A stretch of 64,000 bases of DNA from Streptomyces mashuensis (GCF_014654785.1 NZ_BNBD01000007.1:310001-374000); one strand, 5' to 3'. Shown: positions 42,000-51,242, counted from the first letter of the stretch. Numbers and translations are program-made. Notes: generated from the letters alone by a model not told the origin.

Positions 42000-42024
42000 G
42001 AGGGGCGGGCGCGGCCCGCCCCTC
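42000..42024. terminator. Bidirectional hairpin between the LysE and MHS transporter genes
   Basis: A perfect 11-base-pair stem, GAGGGGCGGGC (42000-42010) and GCCCGCCCCTC (42014-42024), with a 3-base loop. It sits exactly between the two convergent stops at 41992 and 42025. Confidence 0.8.
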
Positions 42025-43623
42025 TCAGCGCTCCTCGTGGTTCCGGTGCCCGTGCCCGGGGTGGCGCAGGCGCAACCACACGTTCCGGGCCCGGCGGCCC
42101 GCCTCCGTACGGCTGCGGGCGACCAGGCGCCGCGCCTGCTCCGGGGTCTCCACCATCGGGCCGGAGCCGCGCAGCGGCTTGCCCGCCGTCTCGTGCAGGA
42201 AGAACGCGGAGAAGAAGCCGATGACGCCGGCGCCCATCAGGTAGTAGGCCGGGACCATCTCGTTGTGCGTGCTCTCCAACAGCGCCGAGACGACCAGCGG
42301 GGTGGTGCCGCCGAAGAGCGACACGGAGATGTTGTACGACACCGACAGCGCGCCGTAGCGCATCCGGGTGGGGAAGAGCGCCGGCAGCGTGGCCGCCGAC
42401 GTGCCGGCGAAGACCACCAGCAGCAGGCCGAGGACGAAGCAGCCGAGCGCCGGCAGCAGGGCGCCGCCGGCCCGGATCAGCAGCACCGCGGGGATGGCCA
42501 GGGCGACCAGGGCGGCGCTGCCCGCCATGAACAGCGGGCGGCGGCCCCAGGTGTCGGAGCGCCGGCCCACGGTGGTGATGGTCAGGGCGACCAGGATCAT
42601 CGTGGCCAGGACGAGCAGCTGTGCGGTGGTGGGGTTCTGGCCCAGCGTCTCGGTCATGAACGTGGGCAGGTAGGACGTCACCACGTAGTTGGTGACGTTG
42701 TAGACCACCACCAGGCCCATGCAGATGAGCACCGCGTGCCAGTGCCCGGTGAAGATCTCCTTGAGCCTGCCGTGGCCGGACTGCCGGCCCTCCTCGGCGC
42801 CGGCGAGCTCCTCGTCGCTCTCGGCGGCCTCCGCCTCCGCGCGGAAGGCGGGTGTCTCCTCCAGGCGCATCCGCATGTAGAGGCCGATCAGGCCGAGCGG
42901 CCCGGCCACCAGGAACGGCAGTCGCCAGCCCCAGTCGGTCATGCCGTCGGTGCCCAGGGCGGCGGTGAGCACGGTCACCAGGCCGGAGCCGAGCGCGTAG
43001 CCGACGAAGGTGCCGAAGTCGAGCCAGCTGCCGAGGAACCCGCGGCGCTTGTCCGGGGCGTACTCGGCGATGTACGTGGTGGCCCCGGCGTACTCGCCGC
43101 CGGTGGAGAAGCCCTGCACCAGCCGGCACACGAGCAGCAGGACGGGCGCGGCCACGCCGACCGTGGCGTACCCGGGCAGCAGGCCGACCGCGAACGTGCT
43201 GACCGCCATCATGATCATCGTGGCGGCCAGCACCCGTTGCCGTCCGATGCGGTCGCCCAGCGGGCCGAAGACCAGGCCGCCGAGCGGGCGCACCACGAAG
43301 GCCGCGGCGAAGGTGGCGAAGGCGGCGATCACCTGGGCGCCGGAGGAGCCGGAGGGGAAGAAGACCTTGCCGAGCGTGGCCGCCATGTAGGCGTACACGC
43401 CGAAGTCGAACCACTCCATCATGTTCCCCAGCGCCGCGGCGGAGACGGCGCGGTGGACCTCGGGGCGGTCGGTGACGGTGACGTCCTCGAGGGTCAGCAC
43501 CTTCTTGCGGCGCCGCAGCACCGTTCTGAGCATCCGGTCGGTGGCCGAAGTGCCGCCGCGCTGCGGGCTGCCGCGCCCGGGAGCCGGCGTCCTCTTCGGG
43601 GTTCTTCTGCGATCGGCGCTCAA
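42025..43623 (-). CDS. MHS-family MFS transporter (ProP/ShiA-like)
   Basis: About 532 residues. The family opening AVSAAALGNMMEWFDFGVYA is followed by twelve TM segments, VRPLGGLVFGPLGDRIGRQR (the MFS loop) and LVQGFSTGGEYAGATTYIAE. Members are proton symporters for proline/betaine, shikimate, citrate or 2-oxoglutarate. A hydrophilic N-terminal extension of about 70 residues is unusual, and the start is uncertain: I give the TTG at 43623, but an ATG at 43533 is possible. A Glu-rich loop lies between TM6 and TM7. It is a separate transcription unit. Confidence 0.8.
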   Translation of the reverse strand: MSADRRRTPKRTPAPGRGSPQRGGTSATDRMLRTVLRRRKKVLTLEDVTVTDRPEVHRAVSAAALGNMMEWFDFGVYAYMAATLGKVFFPSGSSGAQVIAAFATFAAAFVVRPLGGLVFGPLGDRIGRQRVLAATMIMMAVSTFAVGLLPGYATVGVAAPVLLLVCRLVQGFSTGGEYAGATTYIAEYAPDKRRGFLGSWLDFGTFVGYALGSGLVTVLTAALGTDGMTDWGWRLPFLVAGPLGLIGLYMRMRLEETPAFRAEAEAAESDEELAGAEEGRQSGHGRLKEIFTGHWHAVLICMGLVVVYNVTNYVVTSYLPTFMTETLGQNPTTAQLLVLATMILVALTITTVGRRSDTWGRRPLFMAGSAALVALAIPAVLLIRAGGALLPALGCFVLGLLLVVFAGTSAATLPALFPTRMRYGALSVSYNISVSLFGGTTPLVVSALLESTHNEMVPAYYLMGAGVIGFFSAFFLHETAGKPLRGSGPMVETPEQARRLVARSRTEAGRRARNVWLRLRHPGHGHRNHEER

Positions 43624-44112
43624 ATCCTTCACCTGCTGTGATCGGGGCGGGGACGCGGTGGCTCCTGCCCGGCCGGGCGGGGCCCACACGTGCGATGTCC
43701 GTGGTGGGCCGGTCACGCTTCGTCACTTCAAGGAATCTTCACACGGTGAGGGCCGTGTGTCCGTCACCACACGGCCGCCCCGCGAAATGCCGGTTTCGCC
43801 CCACGTACTTGGTGGCCGTGTGTCCGGATGTGTTCCCCGAGCGGGCCGAGGGCTCCGTATCTGTTACTCGATCCTGTGGAGAACTTGTGATGATTCAGTA
43901 AAGGAACAGGAAAGTGTGCCCTTTGGGTGGTCGGTGCATGCGGCGGTCGGAGCGCGCACGGTTGGAAATGCCGCCGGTCCCCGTGCTTACATCTGCGCAC
44001 CGCAGCGGTTCTTCGAACGGTGGCCGGTCCGGCCGGACCGCTGCGGAAAGGGATTCCTGTCCCCATTCCCCCCGGATTCCCCCCGGAAAACACGAAAGAA
44101 GGGTGCGCAATC
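43624..44112. promoter_or_regulatory. Upstream region of the bacteriocin-like precursor gene
   Basis: 489 bases without a supported gene. It contains a hairpin CACACGG-TGAGGG-CCGTGTG at 43740-43759 and a 13-base direct repeat GGCCGTGTGTCCG at 43751-43763 and 43814-43826. An AT-richer stretch at about 43856-43915 could be a promoter. The 3' part ends in GAAAGAAGGG, the Shine-Dalgarno sequence of the precursor gene. The repeats could bind a regulator of the export cluster. Confidence 0.5.
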
Positions 44113-44331
44113 ATGCGTGACAACCTCGAGACCCGTGAGATCGCCGACGCCGAGCTCGACGCCGTCGCCGGTGGCGTCGCCATCTCCGGTGGCCTCCTCG
44201 GCGCTGTGACCAGCGACGTCGACGGCATCGTCAACACCGTGACCGGCCTGCACACGGTCCAGGCCGTGCACGGCCTGCCCGGCCAGGTCGAGGGCATCGC
44301 CGGCGTCCACGTCGGCGTCGCCGGCCTCTGA
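44113..44331 (+). CDS. Double-glycine leader peptide (bacteriocin-like precursor, no cysteine)
   Basis: 72 residues. The leader MRDNLETREIADAELDAVAG plus one more Gly ends in the classic ELDAVAGG signal for C39 peptidase cleavage after Gly-Gly (residues 20-21). The core of 51 residues starts VAISGGLLGAV and is rich in Gly, Val and His. It holds no cysteine, which excludes a lanthipeptide or a disulfide-bridged class IIa bacteriocin. The ATG has GAAAGAAGGG about nine bases upstream. The next genes encode the matching export and cleavage machinery. The mature product is probably an unmodified, hydrophobic glycine-rich peptide; its target is unknown. Confidence 0.82.
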   Translation: MRDNLETREIADAELDAVAGGVAISGGLLGAVTSDVDGIVNTVTGLHTVQAVHGLPGQVEGIAGVHVGVAGL

Positions 44332-44343
44332 GCCACCCCTTTA

Positions 44344-44380
44344 AATGAACCCCGGAACCCTCACCGTTCCGGGGTTCATT
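44344..44380 (+). terminator. Hairpin between the precursor and the export genes
   Basis: A perfect 15-base-pair inverted repeat, AATGAACCCCGGAAC (44344-44358) and GTTCCGGGGTTCATT (44366-44380), with a 7-base loop. It lies 12 bases after the precursor stop and 55 bases before the next start. It most likely acts as an attenuator or 3' stabiliser, giving much more precursor mRNA than exporter mRNA. Confidence 0.85.
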
Positions 44381-44435
44381 GCCGTTCCCATTCCCTTTCG
44401 TCGCCGCGCCGCGAATGCAGTCGAAGGACCCATCC

Positions 44436-45242
44436 GTGCAGTTCCGCCAAAAGGCGCTTTCCAAGCTGCAATCGCCCGAAGAACTCGATTTGCCCGTACG
44501 CTTCGCCCGGCCGCAGGGCCGGCTCGTGCTCGCCGTCACGCTCGTCGTCATGGCCGCCGCCTGCTGCTGGGCCTTCACCGGTACGGTTCCGGCCACCCTC
44601 GACGCGACCGGCGTCCTGACCCACCCCGACGGCAGCTACCTGCTGCAGAGCCCGTACGCCGGACAGGTCACCGCGGTCCACGCCCACGAGGGCCAGCAGC
44701 TCGCGCCCGGCCAGCCGCTGCTCACCGTCACCACGGACCGCGGCGAACGCACCGTGCGCGCCGTGGCCGCCGGCCGGGTGACGGCCCTGCGCACCAGAAT
44801 CGGCTCGGTCGTCACCACCGGCGCGGACGTGGCCACCGTCGAACGGGTGACGAACCCCGCCGACCCCCTGGTCGCCGTCCTCTACGTACCCGGCGCGAGC
44901 GGAGCCGCCCTCACCGAGGGCGCGGCCGTCGACCTGACCGTCCCCTCCCTCCCCGCCCAGCAGTACGGCGTGCTCCGCGGCCACGTCGCCCAAGTCGGCC
45001 GCACCCCCAGCACGCCCGAGCAGATCACCGGTTTCCTCGGCGACGCCCGCCTCGCCGGACAGTTCGCCCGGCAGGGCGACCCCCTCGCCGTGGTCGTACG
45101 CCTCGAACGCTCGGCCACCGCCCCCTCCGGCTACCGCTGGTCCCGCGCCGGCGGGCCCCCCGAGGCACCGCAGAGCACCACCCCCGTCACCGCCACCGTC
45201 CACCTCGCCGACCGCCGGCCCGTCGACTGGCTCCTGCCATGA
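44436..45242 (+). CDS. NHLM-type bacteriocin secretion protein (HlyD-like membrane fusion protein)
   Basis: 268 residues. The GTG at 44436 with GAAGGA about eight bases upstream yields the family start FRQKALSKLQSPEELDLP; the upstream ATG at 44415 is less likely. One TM segment (about 36-57) is followed by a biotinyl-lipoyl-like barrel (GQVTAVHAHEGQQLAPGQPL and GRVTALRTRIGSVVTTGADV) and a beta-rich part. It should bridge the ABC exporter and the outside in the NHLM secretion set. Its stop overlaps the peptidase-ABC start (ATGA). Confidence 0.83.
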   Translation: MQFRQKALSKLQSPEELDLPVRFARPQGRLVLAVTLVVMAAACCWAFTGTVPATLDATGVLTHPDGSYLLQSPYAGQVTAVHAHEGQQLAPGQPLLTVTTDRGERTVRAVAAGRVTALRTRIGSVVTTGADVATVERVTNPADPLVAVLYVPGASGAALTEGAAVDLTVPSLPAQQYGVLRGHVAQVGRTPSTPEQITGFLGDARLAGQFARQGDPLAVVVRLERSATAPSGYRWSRAGGPPEAPQSTTPVTATVHLADRRPVDWLLP

Positions 45243-47482
45243 GCACCACCGCACACCGCTCCCGCACCGCCCACCGCTCGCGCCGCCGCGGCGCCCGCCC
45301 CGCCGGCCGGGCGCCCCGCGCCGTCCGCACCCCCACCGTCCTCCAGATGGAGGCCGTCGAGTGCGGCGCCGCCGCACTGGCCATGGTGCTCGGCCACCAC
45401 GGCCGCCACGTCCCCCTGGAGGAACTCCGCATCGCCTGCGGCGTCTCCCGCGACGGCTCCCGCGCCAGCAACCTCCTCAAGGCCGCCCGCAGCCACGGCC
45501 TCCAGGCCAAGGGCATGCAGATGGACCTGGCCGCCCTCGCCGGAGTACGCCCGCCCGCCGTGCTGTTCTGGGAGTTCAACCACTACGTCGTCTACGACGG
45601 CACGGCCCGCCGGCGCGGCCGCCGCGGCGTGTACGTCAACGACCCCGCCAACGGCCGCCGGTTCGTCCCCATGGAGGAGTTCGACACCAGCTTCACCGGC
45701 GTCGTCCTCACCTTCGAACCCGGCCCCGGCTTCCGACGCACCGGCCGCCGCCCCGGCCTGGCCGGCGCCCTCGGCGGCATGCTGCGCGGCACCACGGGCA
45801 CCCTGCTCGCCGCCGTCCTCGCCAGCCTCCTGCTCGTGGTCACCGGCGCCGCCGTCCCCGCACTCAGCCGCACCTACATCGACGAGTTCCTCATCGGCGG
45901 CCGCACCTCCGCCCTCGGCACCCTCCTCACCTCGATGGCCGTCGCCCTGGCCCTCACCGCCACCCTCACCGCGCTCCAGCAGGCCAACCTGCTGCGCGGC
46001 CGCATCATCTCCTCCACCCTCGGCAGCGCCCGCTTCCTGCGCCACCTCCTGCGGCTCCCCGTCACCTTCTTCGCCCAGCGCAACCCCGCCGACCTCGTCC
46101 AGCGCCTCCGCTCCAACGACACCGTCGCCGAAACCCTCGCCCGCGACCTCGCCGCCGCCGCGGTGGACGCCGTGGTCGTCGTCCTCTACGCGGTGCTGCT
46201 GTGGACGTACGACCCGCAGCTCACCGTCCTCGGCGTCCTCGTCGCCCTGCTCAACGTGGTCGCCCTCCGCGTCACCGTCCGCGTACGCGCCACCGGCGCG
46301 CAGAAGCTGCGCGCCGAGAACGCCCGGCTCACCAACACCTCGTACAGCGGCCTCCAGCTGATCGAGACCATGAAGGCCACCGGCGGCGAGAACGGCTTCT
46401 TCCGCCGCTGGGCCGGCCGGCACGCCGTCACCCTCGACGTCCAGCAGCGGCTCGGCGTGCCCAGCGCCCGCCTCGCGGTCGTCGCGCCCGCACTGGCGGC
46501 GCTCAACAGCGCACTGATCCTCACCACCGGCGGCGTCCGCGCCGTCGAAGGCCACCTGTCCGTCGGCCTGCTCGTCGCCTTCCAGTCCCTCGTCACCAGC
46601 TTCACCGCCCCCCTCACCCGGCTCAACGGCGTGGCCGGCCGCGCCCAGGACTTCACCGCCGACGTCGCCCGCCTCAAGGACGTCGAGAACTTCCCCGCCG
46701 ACCCCCTCCACACCCGGCCCGCCGGCGCCGCCGGCACCACCCGCCGCCTCAAGGGCCACGTCGAACTCGACGGCATCACCTTCGGCCACAGCCCCCTCGA
46801 CCCGCCCCTGCTGAAGGACTTCTCCCTCACGGTCGGCCCCGGCCGGCAGGTCGCCCTCGTCGGCGGCTCCGGCAGCGGCAAGTCCACCGTCTCCCGGCTC
46901 CTGTCCGGCCTCCACACCCCCTGGGAGGGCACCATCCGCATCGACGGCATGCGGCTGGAGGACATCCCGCGCGGCGCCCTCGCCGCCTCCGTCTCCTTCG
47001 TCGACCAGGACGTCTTCCTCTTCGAGGGCACCGTCCGCGACAACGTCGCCCTGTGGGACCCGTCCGTCACCGACGAGGCCGTCGTCGCCGCCCTCCGGGA
47101 CGCCGCCGTGTACGACGCCGTCGCCCGCCGCCCCGGCGGCATCCGCAGCCGCGTCGAACAGGACGGCCGCAACTTCTCCGGCGGCCAGCGCCAGCGCCTG
47201 GAGATCGCCCGCGCCCTCGTCCGCCACCCCAGCGTCCTCGTCCTCGACGAGGTCACCAGCGCCCTCGACGCCGTCACCGAACGCCTCGTCATCGACAACC
47301 TGCGCCGCCGCGGCTGCGCCTGCGTCGTCATCGCCCACCGCCTCAGCACCGTCCGCGACAGCGACGAGATCGTCGTCCTCGAACGCGGCACGGTCGTGGA
47401 ACGCGGCCGGCACGAGGACCTCGTGGCGGCCGGAGGCGCGTACGCCCGGCTCATCGGCGACCGGGGAGCGCTCCTCGCATGA
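45239..47482 (+). CDS. Peptidase-containing ABC transporter (C39-ABC, NHLM type)
   Basis: 747 residues in the PCAT order. The C39 peptidase is at about 32-155, with Cys42 in MEAVECGAAALAM, His114 in EFNHYVVYDG and Asp134 in NDPANG. A six-helix ABC transmembrane domain lies at about 180-465. The ATPase follows with Walker A GGSGSGKST, signature FSGGQRQRLEIARAL, Walker B VLVLDEVTSAL and the switch His in IAHRLSTV. It cleaves the leader after Gly-Gly and exports the core peptide. Coupled by four-base overlaps on both sides. Confidence 0.9.
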   Translation: MSTTAHRSRTAHRSRRRGARPAGRAPRAVRTPTVLQMEAVECGAAALAMVLGHHGRHVPLEELRIACGVSRDGSRASNLLKAARSHGLQAKGMQMDLAALAGVRPPAVLFWEFNHYVVYDGTARRRGRRGVYVNDPANGRRFVPMEEFDTSFTGVVLTFEPGPGFRRTGRRPGLAGALGGMLRGTTGTLLAAVLASLLLVVTGAAVPALSRTYIDEFLIGGRTSALGTLLTSMAVALALTATLTALQQANLLRGRIISSTLGSARFLRHLLRLPVTFFAQRNPADLVQRLRSNDTVAETLARDLAAAAVDAVVVVLYAVLLWTYDPQLTVLGVLVALLNVVALRVTVRVRATGAQKLRAENARLTNTSYSGLQLIETMKATGGENGFFRRWAGRHAVTLDVQQRLGVPSARLAVVAPALAALNSALILTTGGVRAVEGHLSVGLLVAFQSLVTSFTAPLTRLNGVAGRAQDFTADVARLKDVENFPADPLHTRPAGAAGTTRRLKGHVELDGITFGHSPLDPPLLKDFSLTVGPGRQVALVGGSGSGKSTVSRLLSGLHTPWEGTIRIDGMRLEDIPRGALAASVSFVDQDVFLFEGTVRDNVALWDPSVTDEAVVAALRDAAVYDAVARRPGGIRSRVEQDGRNFSGGQRQRLEIARALVRHPSVLVLDEVTSALDAVTERLVIDNLRRRGCACVVIAHRLSTVRDSDEIVVLERGTVVERGRHEDLVAAGGAYARLIGDRGALLA

Positions 47483-50247
47483 CGGACCCGCACCTGCCCC
47501 ACCCCCACGACCCCGTCGTCGAGTCCTTCGGCGGCCTCGGCACCCCCGTCGACTGCACCGGCCTGCGCAGCCTCACCCTGGAGGGCCCGCACATCCTCTG
47601 GCTCGTCGAGGCCGGCGCGACCGACCTGTTCGCCGTCGACGCCGAACGCGCCGGCCCCTGGCACCACCTCGGCCGGCTCGAACGCGGCGCCCTGCTGCTG
47701 GGCCCCGCCGACGGGCCACGCCACACCCTCGTCGCCCGGCCCGCCCAGGGCTGCCGGCTGCGCCGCATCGAACTCCGCGAACTGCAATGGTCCCCGCAGG
47801 ACGCCTGGACCTGGCACGCCACCGGCGAACCCGGCCCACTCGAACAGGCCTTCGCACTCGGTGCCGGCCGCGGACTGCACGTCCTCTGCCAGGCACCCGA
47901 CGACGTCCTCTGGATGCAGGTCGCCCCCGGCAGCGTCCGCTACGGCGCGGCGTACGAGGGGTACGCGGACGGCACGCTGCTCGTCGACGCCACCCTGTGG
48001 CAGGGCATGACCGAGCAGCAGCACCGGCTGCTGTACGCCGTCGACCGCTGGATCGAGGAGCTCGAACGGGACCACGAGGACCGGGCCGCCGCCGGCATCG
48101 CGGCGGGCGAGGCCGCCCGCGCCGGCGCCGACCGCACCCTCCTCGCCGCCATCGACGGCCCCCGCCGGCGCGCCCGCCACACCGCCGCCGGCGCCGACGC
48201 GACGTACGCCGCCTGCCGGCTCGTGGCCGAGGCGGCCCGCATCACCCTGCGCGAACCGGCCGACACGCCCACCGCCGGCCCCGACCCCGTGGAACGCATC
48301 GCCCTCGCCTCCCGGATCCGTACCCGTACCGTCCGCCTGGCCGGCGCCTGGTGGCGGGAGGACACCGGCCCCCTGCTCGGCCACCGGGACGACGACGGCG
48401 CCCCCGTCGCCCTGCTGTGGCGGCGCGGCGGCTACGAAGCCGTCGACCCGGCGACCGGCCGCCGGGAGCGCATCGGCCGGGACAACCACGCCGACTACGC
48501 ACCACGCGCCGTCATGTTCTACCGCCCGCTCCCCGACGGCACCCTGACCCTGCGCACCCTCCTGCGCTTCGGCCTGCGCGGCACCGGACGCGAACTGCGC
48601 GGCATCGCGCTCGGCGTGCTCGTCGCCGTCGGCCTGGGCACCCTCGTGCCCGTCGCCACGGGCAAGGTGCTCGGCACGTACGTACCCCGCGCCGAGACCG
48701 GCCTCATCGTGCAGACGGGAGTGGCCCTGGCGGCGGTGGCCGCCCTCTCGGCCGTCTTCATGCTGCTGCAGAACGTCTCCGTGCTGCGCCTGGAGGGCCG
48801 CATCGAGGCCACCCTGCAACCGGCCGTGTGGGACAGGCTGCTCCGGCTGCCGGCGGCGTTCTTCGCCGACCGCTCGACGGGCGAACTGGCGGGCGCCGCC
48901 ATGGGCATCAGCGCCATCCGCCGCACCGTCTCGGGCATCGCCCCCGTGGTGCTCCAGGCCGGCACGCTGGGCGCGGTGAACCTCGTGCTGCTGCTCGTCT
49001 ACAGCGTGCCGCTGGCCCTCGCCGCCCTGGCCATGCTCGTCCTGGTCGCCGGGGTCCTCCTGGGCCTGGGCTGGTGGCAGCTGCGCCACCAGCGCCGGCT
49101 GGTCGTCCTCGGCCACCAGCTCGACAACCGGGCCTTCCAGACCCTGCGCGGCCTGCCCAAACTGCGCGTGGCGGCAGCCGAGAGCTTCGCGTACGCGGCG
49201 TGGGCCAAGGAATTCGCCCGCACCCGGGACCTGCAACAACGCATCGGCCGCCTCAAGAACACCGTCACCATCCTCAACGCCGTCTGCCTGCCGCTCTGCA
49301 CGCTCGTCCTCTTCATGCTGCTCGCCGGGCCGGCGCAGGGCACCCTGACGGCCGGCGACTTCCTCACCTTCAGCACGTCGGTGACCCTCCTCTTCTCCTC
49401 GGTCACCCAGCTGACGGGCGCACTGCTGTCGGCCGCCGCCGTCCAGCCCCTGTACGAACAGCTCCGCCCGATCCTGCGGGCCGTCCCCGAGACCCGCTCC
49501 GGCGACGCCCCGCCCGGCGAACTCACCGGCGCCCTGGAGGCCCGCGACCTCTCCTTCCGCTACGCCGACGACGGCCCCCTGGTCCTGGACGGCGTGTCCT
49601 TCCGCGTCCGCCCCGGGGAGTTCGTGGCCGTCGTCGGCGCGAGCGGCTGCGGCAAGTCGACGCTGCTGCGCCTCCTCATCGGGCTCGACACCCCCCTCTC
49701 GGGCACCGTCCTCTACGACGGCCAGGACCTCTCCGCCCTCGACCGCTCCGCCGTACGCCGCCAGTGCGGCGTCGTCCTGCAGAACGCCCAGCCCTTCGCC
49801 GGCTCGATCCTGGAGTGCATCAGCGGCGCCGAGTCGTACCCCCTGGAGGAGGTGTGGCAGGCCGCGGCCGCGGCGGGCCTGGCGGACGACATCAAGGCCA
49901 TGCCCATGGGCCTGCACACCATGCTCTCCGACGGCGGCGGCACCGTCTCCGGCGGCCAGCGCCAGCGCCTGATGATCGCCCAGGCCCTCGTCCGCAAGCC
50001 ACGCCTCCTCTTCCTGGACGAGGCCACGAGCGCCCTCGACAACGAGGCCCAGCGCATCGTCATCGAGTCGACCCGCGCCCTGCACGCCACCCGCATCGTC
50101 ATCGCCCACCGCCTGTCGACGGTCATGGACGCGGACCGGGTCCTCGTGATGGCGGAGGGCCGAATCGTCCAGGAGGGCCCACCGGCAGAGCTCCTGGCGG
50201 ACACGGGCGGGCTCTTCCACGAACTGGTACGGAGGCAGATGGGCTGA
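47479..50247 (+). CDS. Second NHLM-type ABC transporter with a long N-terminal domain
   Basis: 922 residues. The first 330 or so form a cytoplasmic domain with a cyclic-nucleotide-like barrel at the start (VDCTGLRSLTLEGPHILWLV) and a helical part. A degenerate NHLM region follows (GPLLGHRDDDGAPVALLWRRGGYEAVDP), then TM helices (about 360-650) and the ATPase with GASGCGKST, VSGGQRQRLMIAQAL, LLFLDEATSAL and IAHRLSTV. The combination with the preceding C39-ABC and HlyD-like protein is the standard NHLM export triplet. It probably pairs with the peptidase-ABC as a heterodimer. Its end is 15 bases from the convergent beta-lactamase stop. Confidence 0.88.
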   Translation: MTDPHLPHPHDPVVESFGGLGTPVDCTGLRSLTLEGPHILWLVEAGATDLFAVDAERAGPWHHLGRLERGALLLGPADGPRHTLVARPAQGCRLRRIELRELQWSPQDAWTWHATGEPGPLEQAFALGAGRGLHVLCQAPDDVLWMQVAPGSVRYGAAYEGYADGTLLVDATLWQGMTEQQHRLLYAVDRWIEELERDHEDRAAAGIAAGEAARAGADRTLLAAIDGPRRRARHTAAGADATYAACRLVAEAARITLREPADTPTAGPDPVERIALASRIRTRTVRLAGAWWREDTGPLLGHRDDDGAPVALLWRRGGYEAVDPATGRRERIGRDNHADYAPRAVMFYRPLPDGTLTLRTLLRFGLRGTGRELRGIALGVLVAVGLGTLVPVATGKVLGTYVPRAETGLIVQTGVALAAVAALSAVFMLLQNVSVLRLEGRIEATLQPAVWDRLLRLPAAFFADRSTGELAGAAMGISAIRRTVSGIAPVVLQAGTLGAVNLVLLLVYSVPLALAALAMLVLVAGVLLGLGWWQLRHQRRLVVLGHQLDNRAFQTLRGLPKLRVAAAESFAYAAWAKEFARTRDLQQRIGRLKNTVTILNAVCLPLCTLVLFMLLAGPAQGTLTAGDFLTFSTSVTLLFSSVTQLTGALLSAAAVQPLYEQLRPILRAVPETRSGDAPPGELTGALEARDLSFRYADDGPLVLDGVSFRVRPGEFVAVVGASGCGKSTLLRLLIGLDTPLSGTVLYDGQDLSALDRSAVRRQCGVVLQNAQPFAGSILECISGAESYPLEEVWQAAAAAGLADDIKAMPMGLHTMLSDGGGTVSGGQRQRLMIAQALVRKPRLLFLDEATSALDNEAQRIVIESTRALHATRIVIAHRLSTVMDADRVLVMAEGRIVQEGPPAELLADTGGLFHELVRRQMG

Positions 50248-50262
50248 GAGGGCGACGGTGTT

Positions 50263-51150
50263 CTACGACAACGCGTCGGTGACCACGGATGTCGCCTGCG
50301 CGACCAGCTTGTTGTCGAACTTGGCGTTCTTGTCGTTCCGGTACGACAGGATGGTCATGACGATGGGCGCGGAGTTCGGGGGCCAGACGACGGCGATGTC
50401 GTTGCGGGTGCCGTGGTAGGTGCCGGCTCCCGTCTTGTCGCCGACCTGCCAGCCCTTCGGGACGCCGGCGCGGATGGTTTCGTCGCCGGTGGTGTTGGTC
50501 CGGAGCCACTTCGTGAGCTGGTCGCGTTCGTCCTTGCCGAGGACGTCGCCGAGGACGAACGCGCGCAGGTCCTTGGTGAGGGCGCGGGGGGTGGTCGTGT
50601 CGCGCTGCTCGCCGGGGACCCAGTCGTTCAGTTCGGGTTCGTGGCGTTCCATGCGGGTGACGTCGTCACCGAGCCGCTCGAGTGCGGCGTCGAGGGCGTG
50701 TGGGCCGCCGAGGTCGTCGAGGAGCAGGTTGCCCGCGGTGTTGTCGCTGTAGCGGACGGCGGCGTCGCACAGTTCCGCCAGGGTCATGCCGGTGTCGGTG
50801 TGCTTCTCGGTCACGGGGGAGTTGGGGACCAGGTCGTCCCGGGAGTACGTGACCTTCTTGTTCAGGCCGGCCAGGGTGTACTTCTTCAGGACGGCGCCGG
50901 CGGCCAGCGCCTTGAAGGTGGAGTTGTAGGAGAACCGTTCGCCGTCGTGGTACGTCACCTCCCGTCCGGTGCCGGTGTCGATCGCGTACACACCCAGGTG
51001 GGCGCCGTACGTCTGCTCCAGGGCCTTGAGGCGGTCCGCGTACGGCTTGGTGGCCGCCGCCTTGCCGGAGTCCGGGCCGGAGCCGCAGGCGGTCAGGGGA
51101 ACGAACGCGAGGGTGGCGGCGAGAGCGCTGAGCGCGCGTATGTGTCGCAT
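50263..51150 (-). CDS. bla: Class A beta-lactamase, lipoprotein type
   Basis: 295 residues. A lipobox LTAC ends the signal peptide (Cys22). All class A motifs are present: S77-TFK80, the SDN loop at 135-137 (YSDNTAGN), the omega-loop EPELN at 171-175 with the general-base Glu, and KTG at 239-241. It hydrolyses the beta-lactam ring by acylation of Ser77. I placed the start at the ATG at 51150 with AGGG about eight bases upstream. It diverges from a LysR gene and a second SxxK-protein gene, the arrangement of the inducible beta-lactamase of Streptomyces cacaoi. Confidence 0.93.
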   Translation of the reverse strand: MRHIRALSALAATLAFVPLTACGSGPDSGKAAATKPYADRLKALEQTYGAHLGVYAIDTGTGREVTYHDGERFSYNSTFKALAAGAVLKKYTLAGLNKKVTYSRDDLVPNSPVTEKHTDTGMTLAELCDAAVRYSDNTAGNLLLDDLGGPHALDAALERLGDDVTRMERHEPELNDWVPGEQRDTTTPRALTKDLRAFVLGDVLGKDERDQLTKWLRTNTTGDETIRAGVPKGWQVGDKTGAGTYHGTRNDIAVVWPPNSAPIVMTILSYRNDKNAKFDNKLVAQATSVVTDALS

Positions 51151-51176
51151 GGGGATCACCCTGGCGGCCGGGTGGT

Positions 51177-51223
51177 CATGCGGTCCAATACCGAAACAGG
51201 CGGTCTCATGCTGTTTCCGCATG
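51177..51223. promoter_or_regulatory. Nested inverted repeats, likely LysR (BlaA) operator
   Basis: In the 92-base gap between the divergent bla and LysR genes. The outer arms are CATGCGG (51177-51183) and CCGCATG (51217-51223); the inner arms GAAACA (51193-51198) and TGTTTC (51212-51217) are spaced by 13. LysR regulators bind such dyads between divergent genes. Confidence 0.6.
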
Positions 51224-51242
51224 GGTCGCATAGGGTGGGCGC

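Noticed and set aside
44113..44331. Lanthipeptide or azole RiPP precursor
   Set aside because: The core has no cysteine and few Ser/Thr residues, and no modifying enzyme is adjacent. The YcaO cluster is 10 kb away and on the opposite strand.
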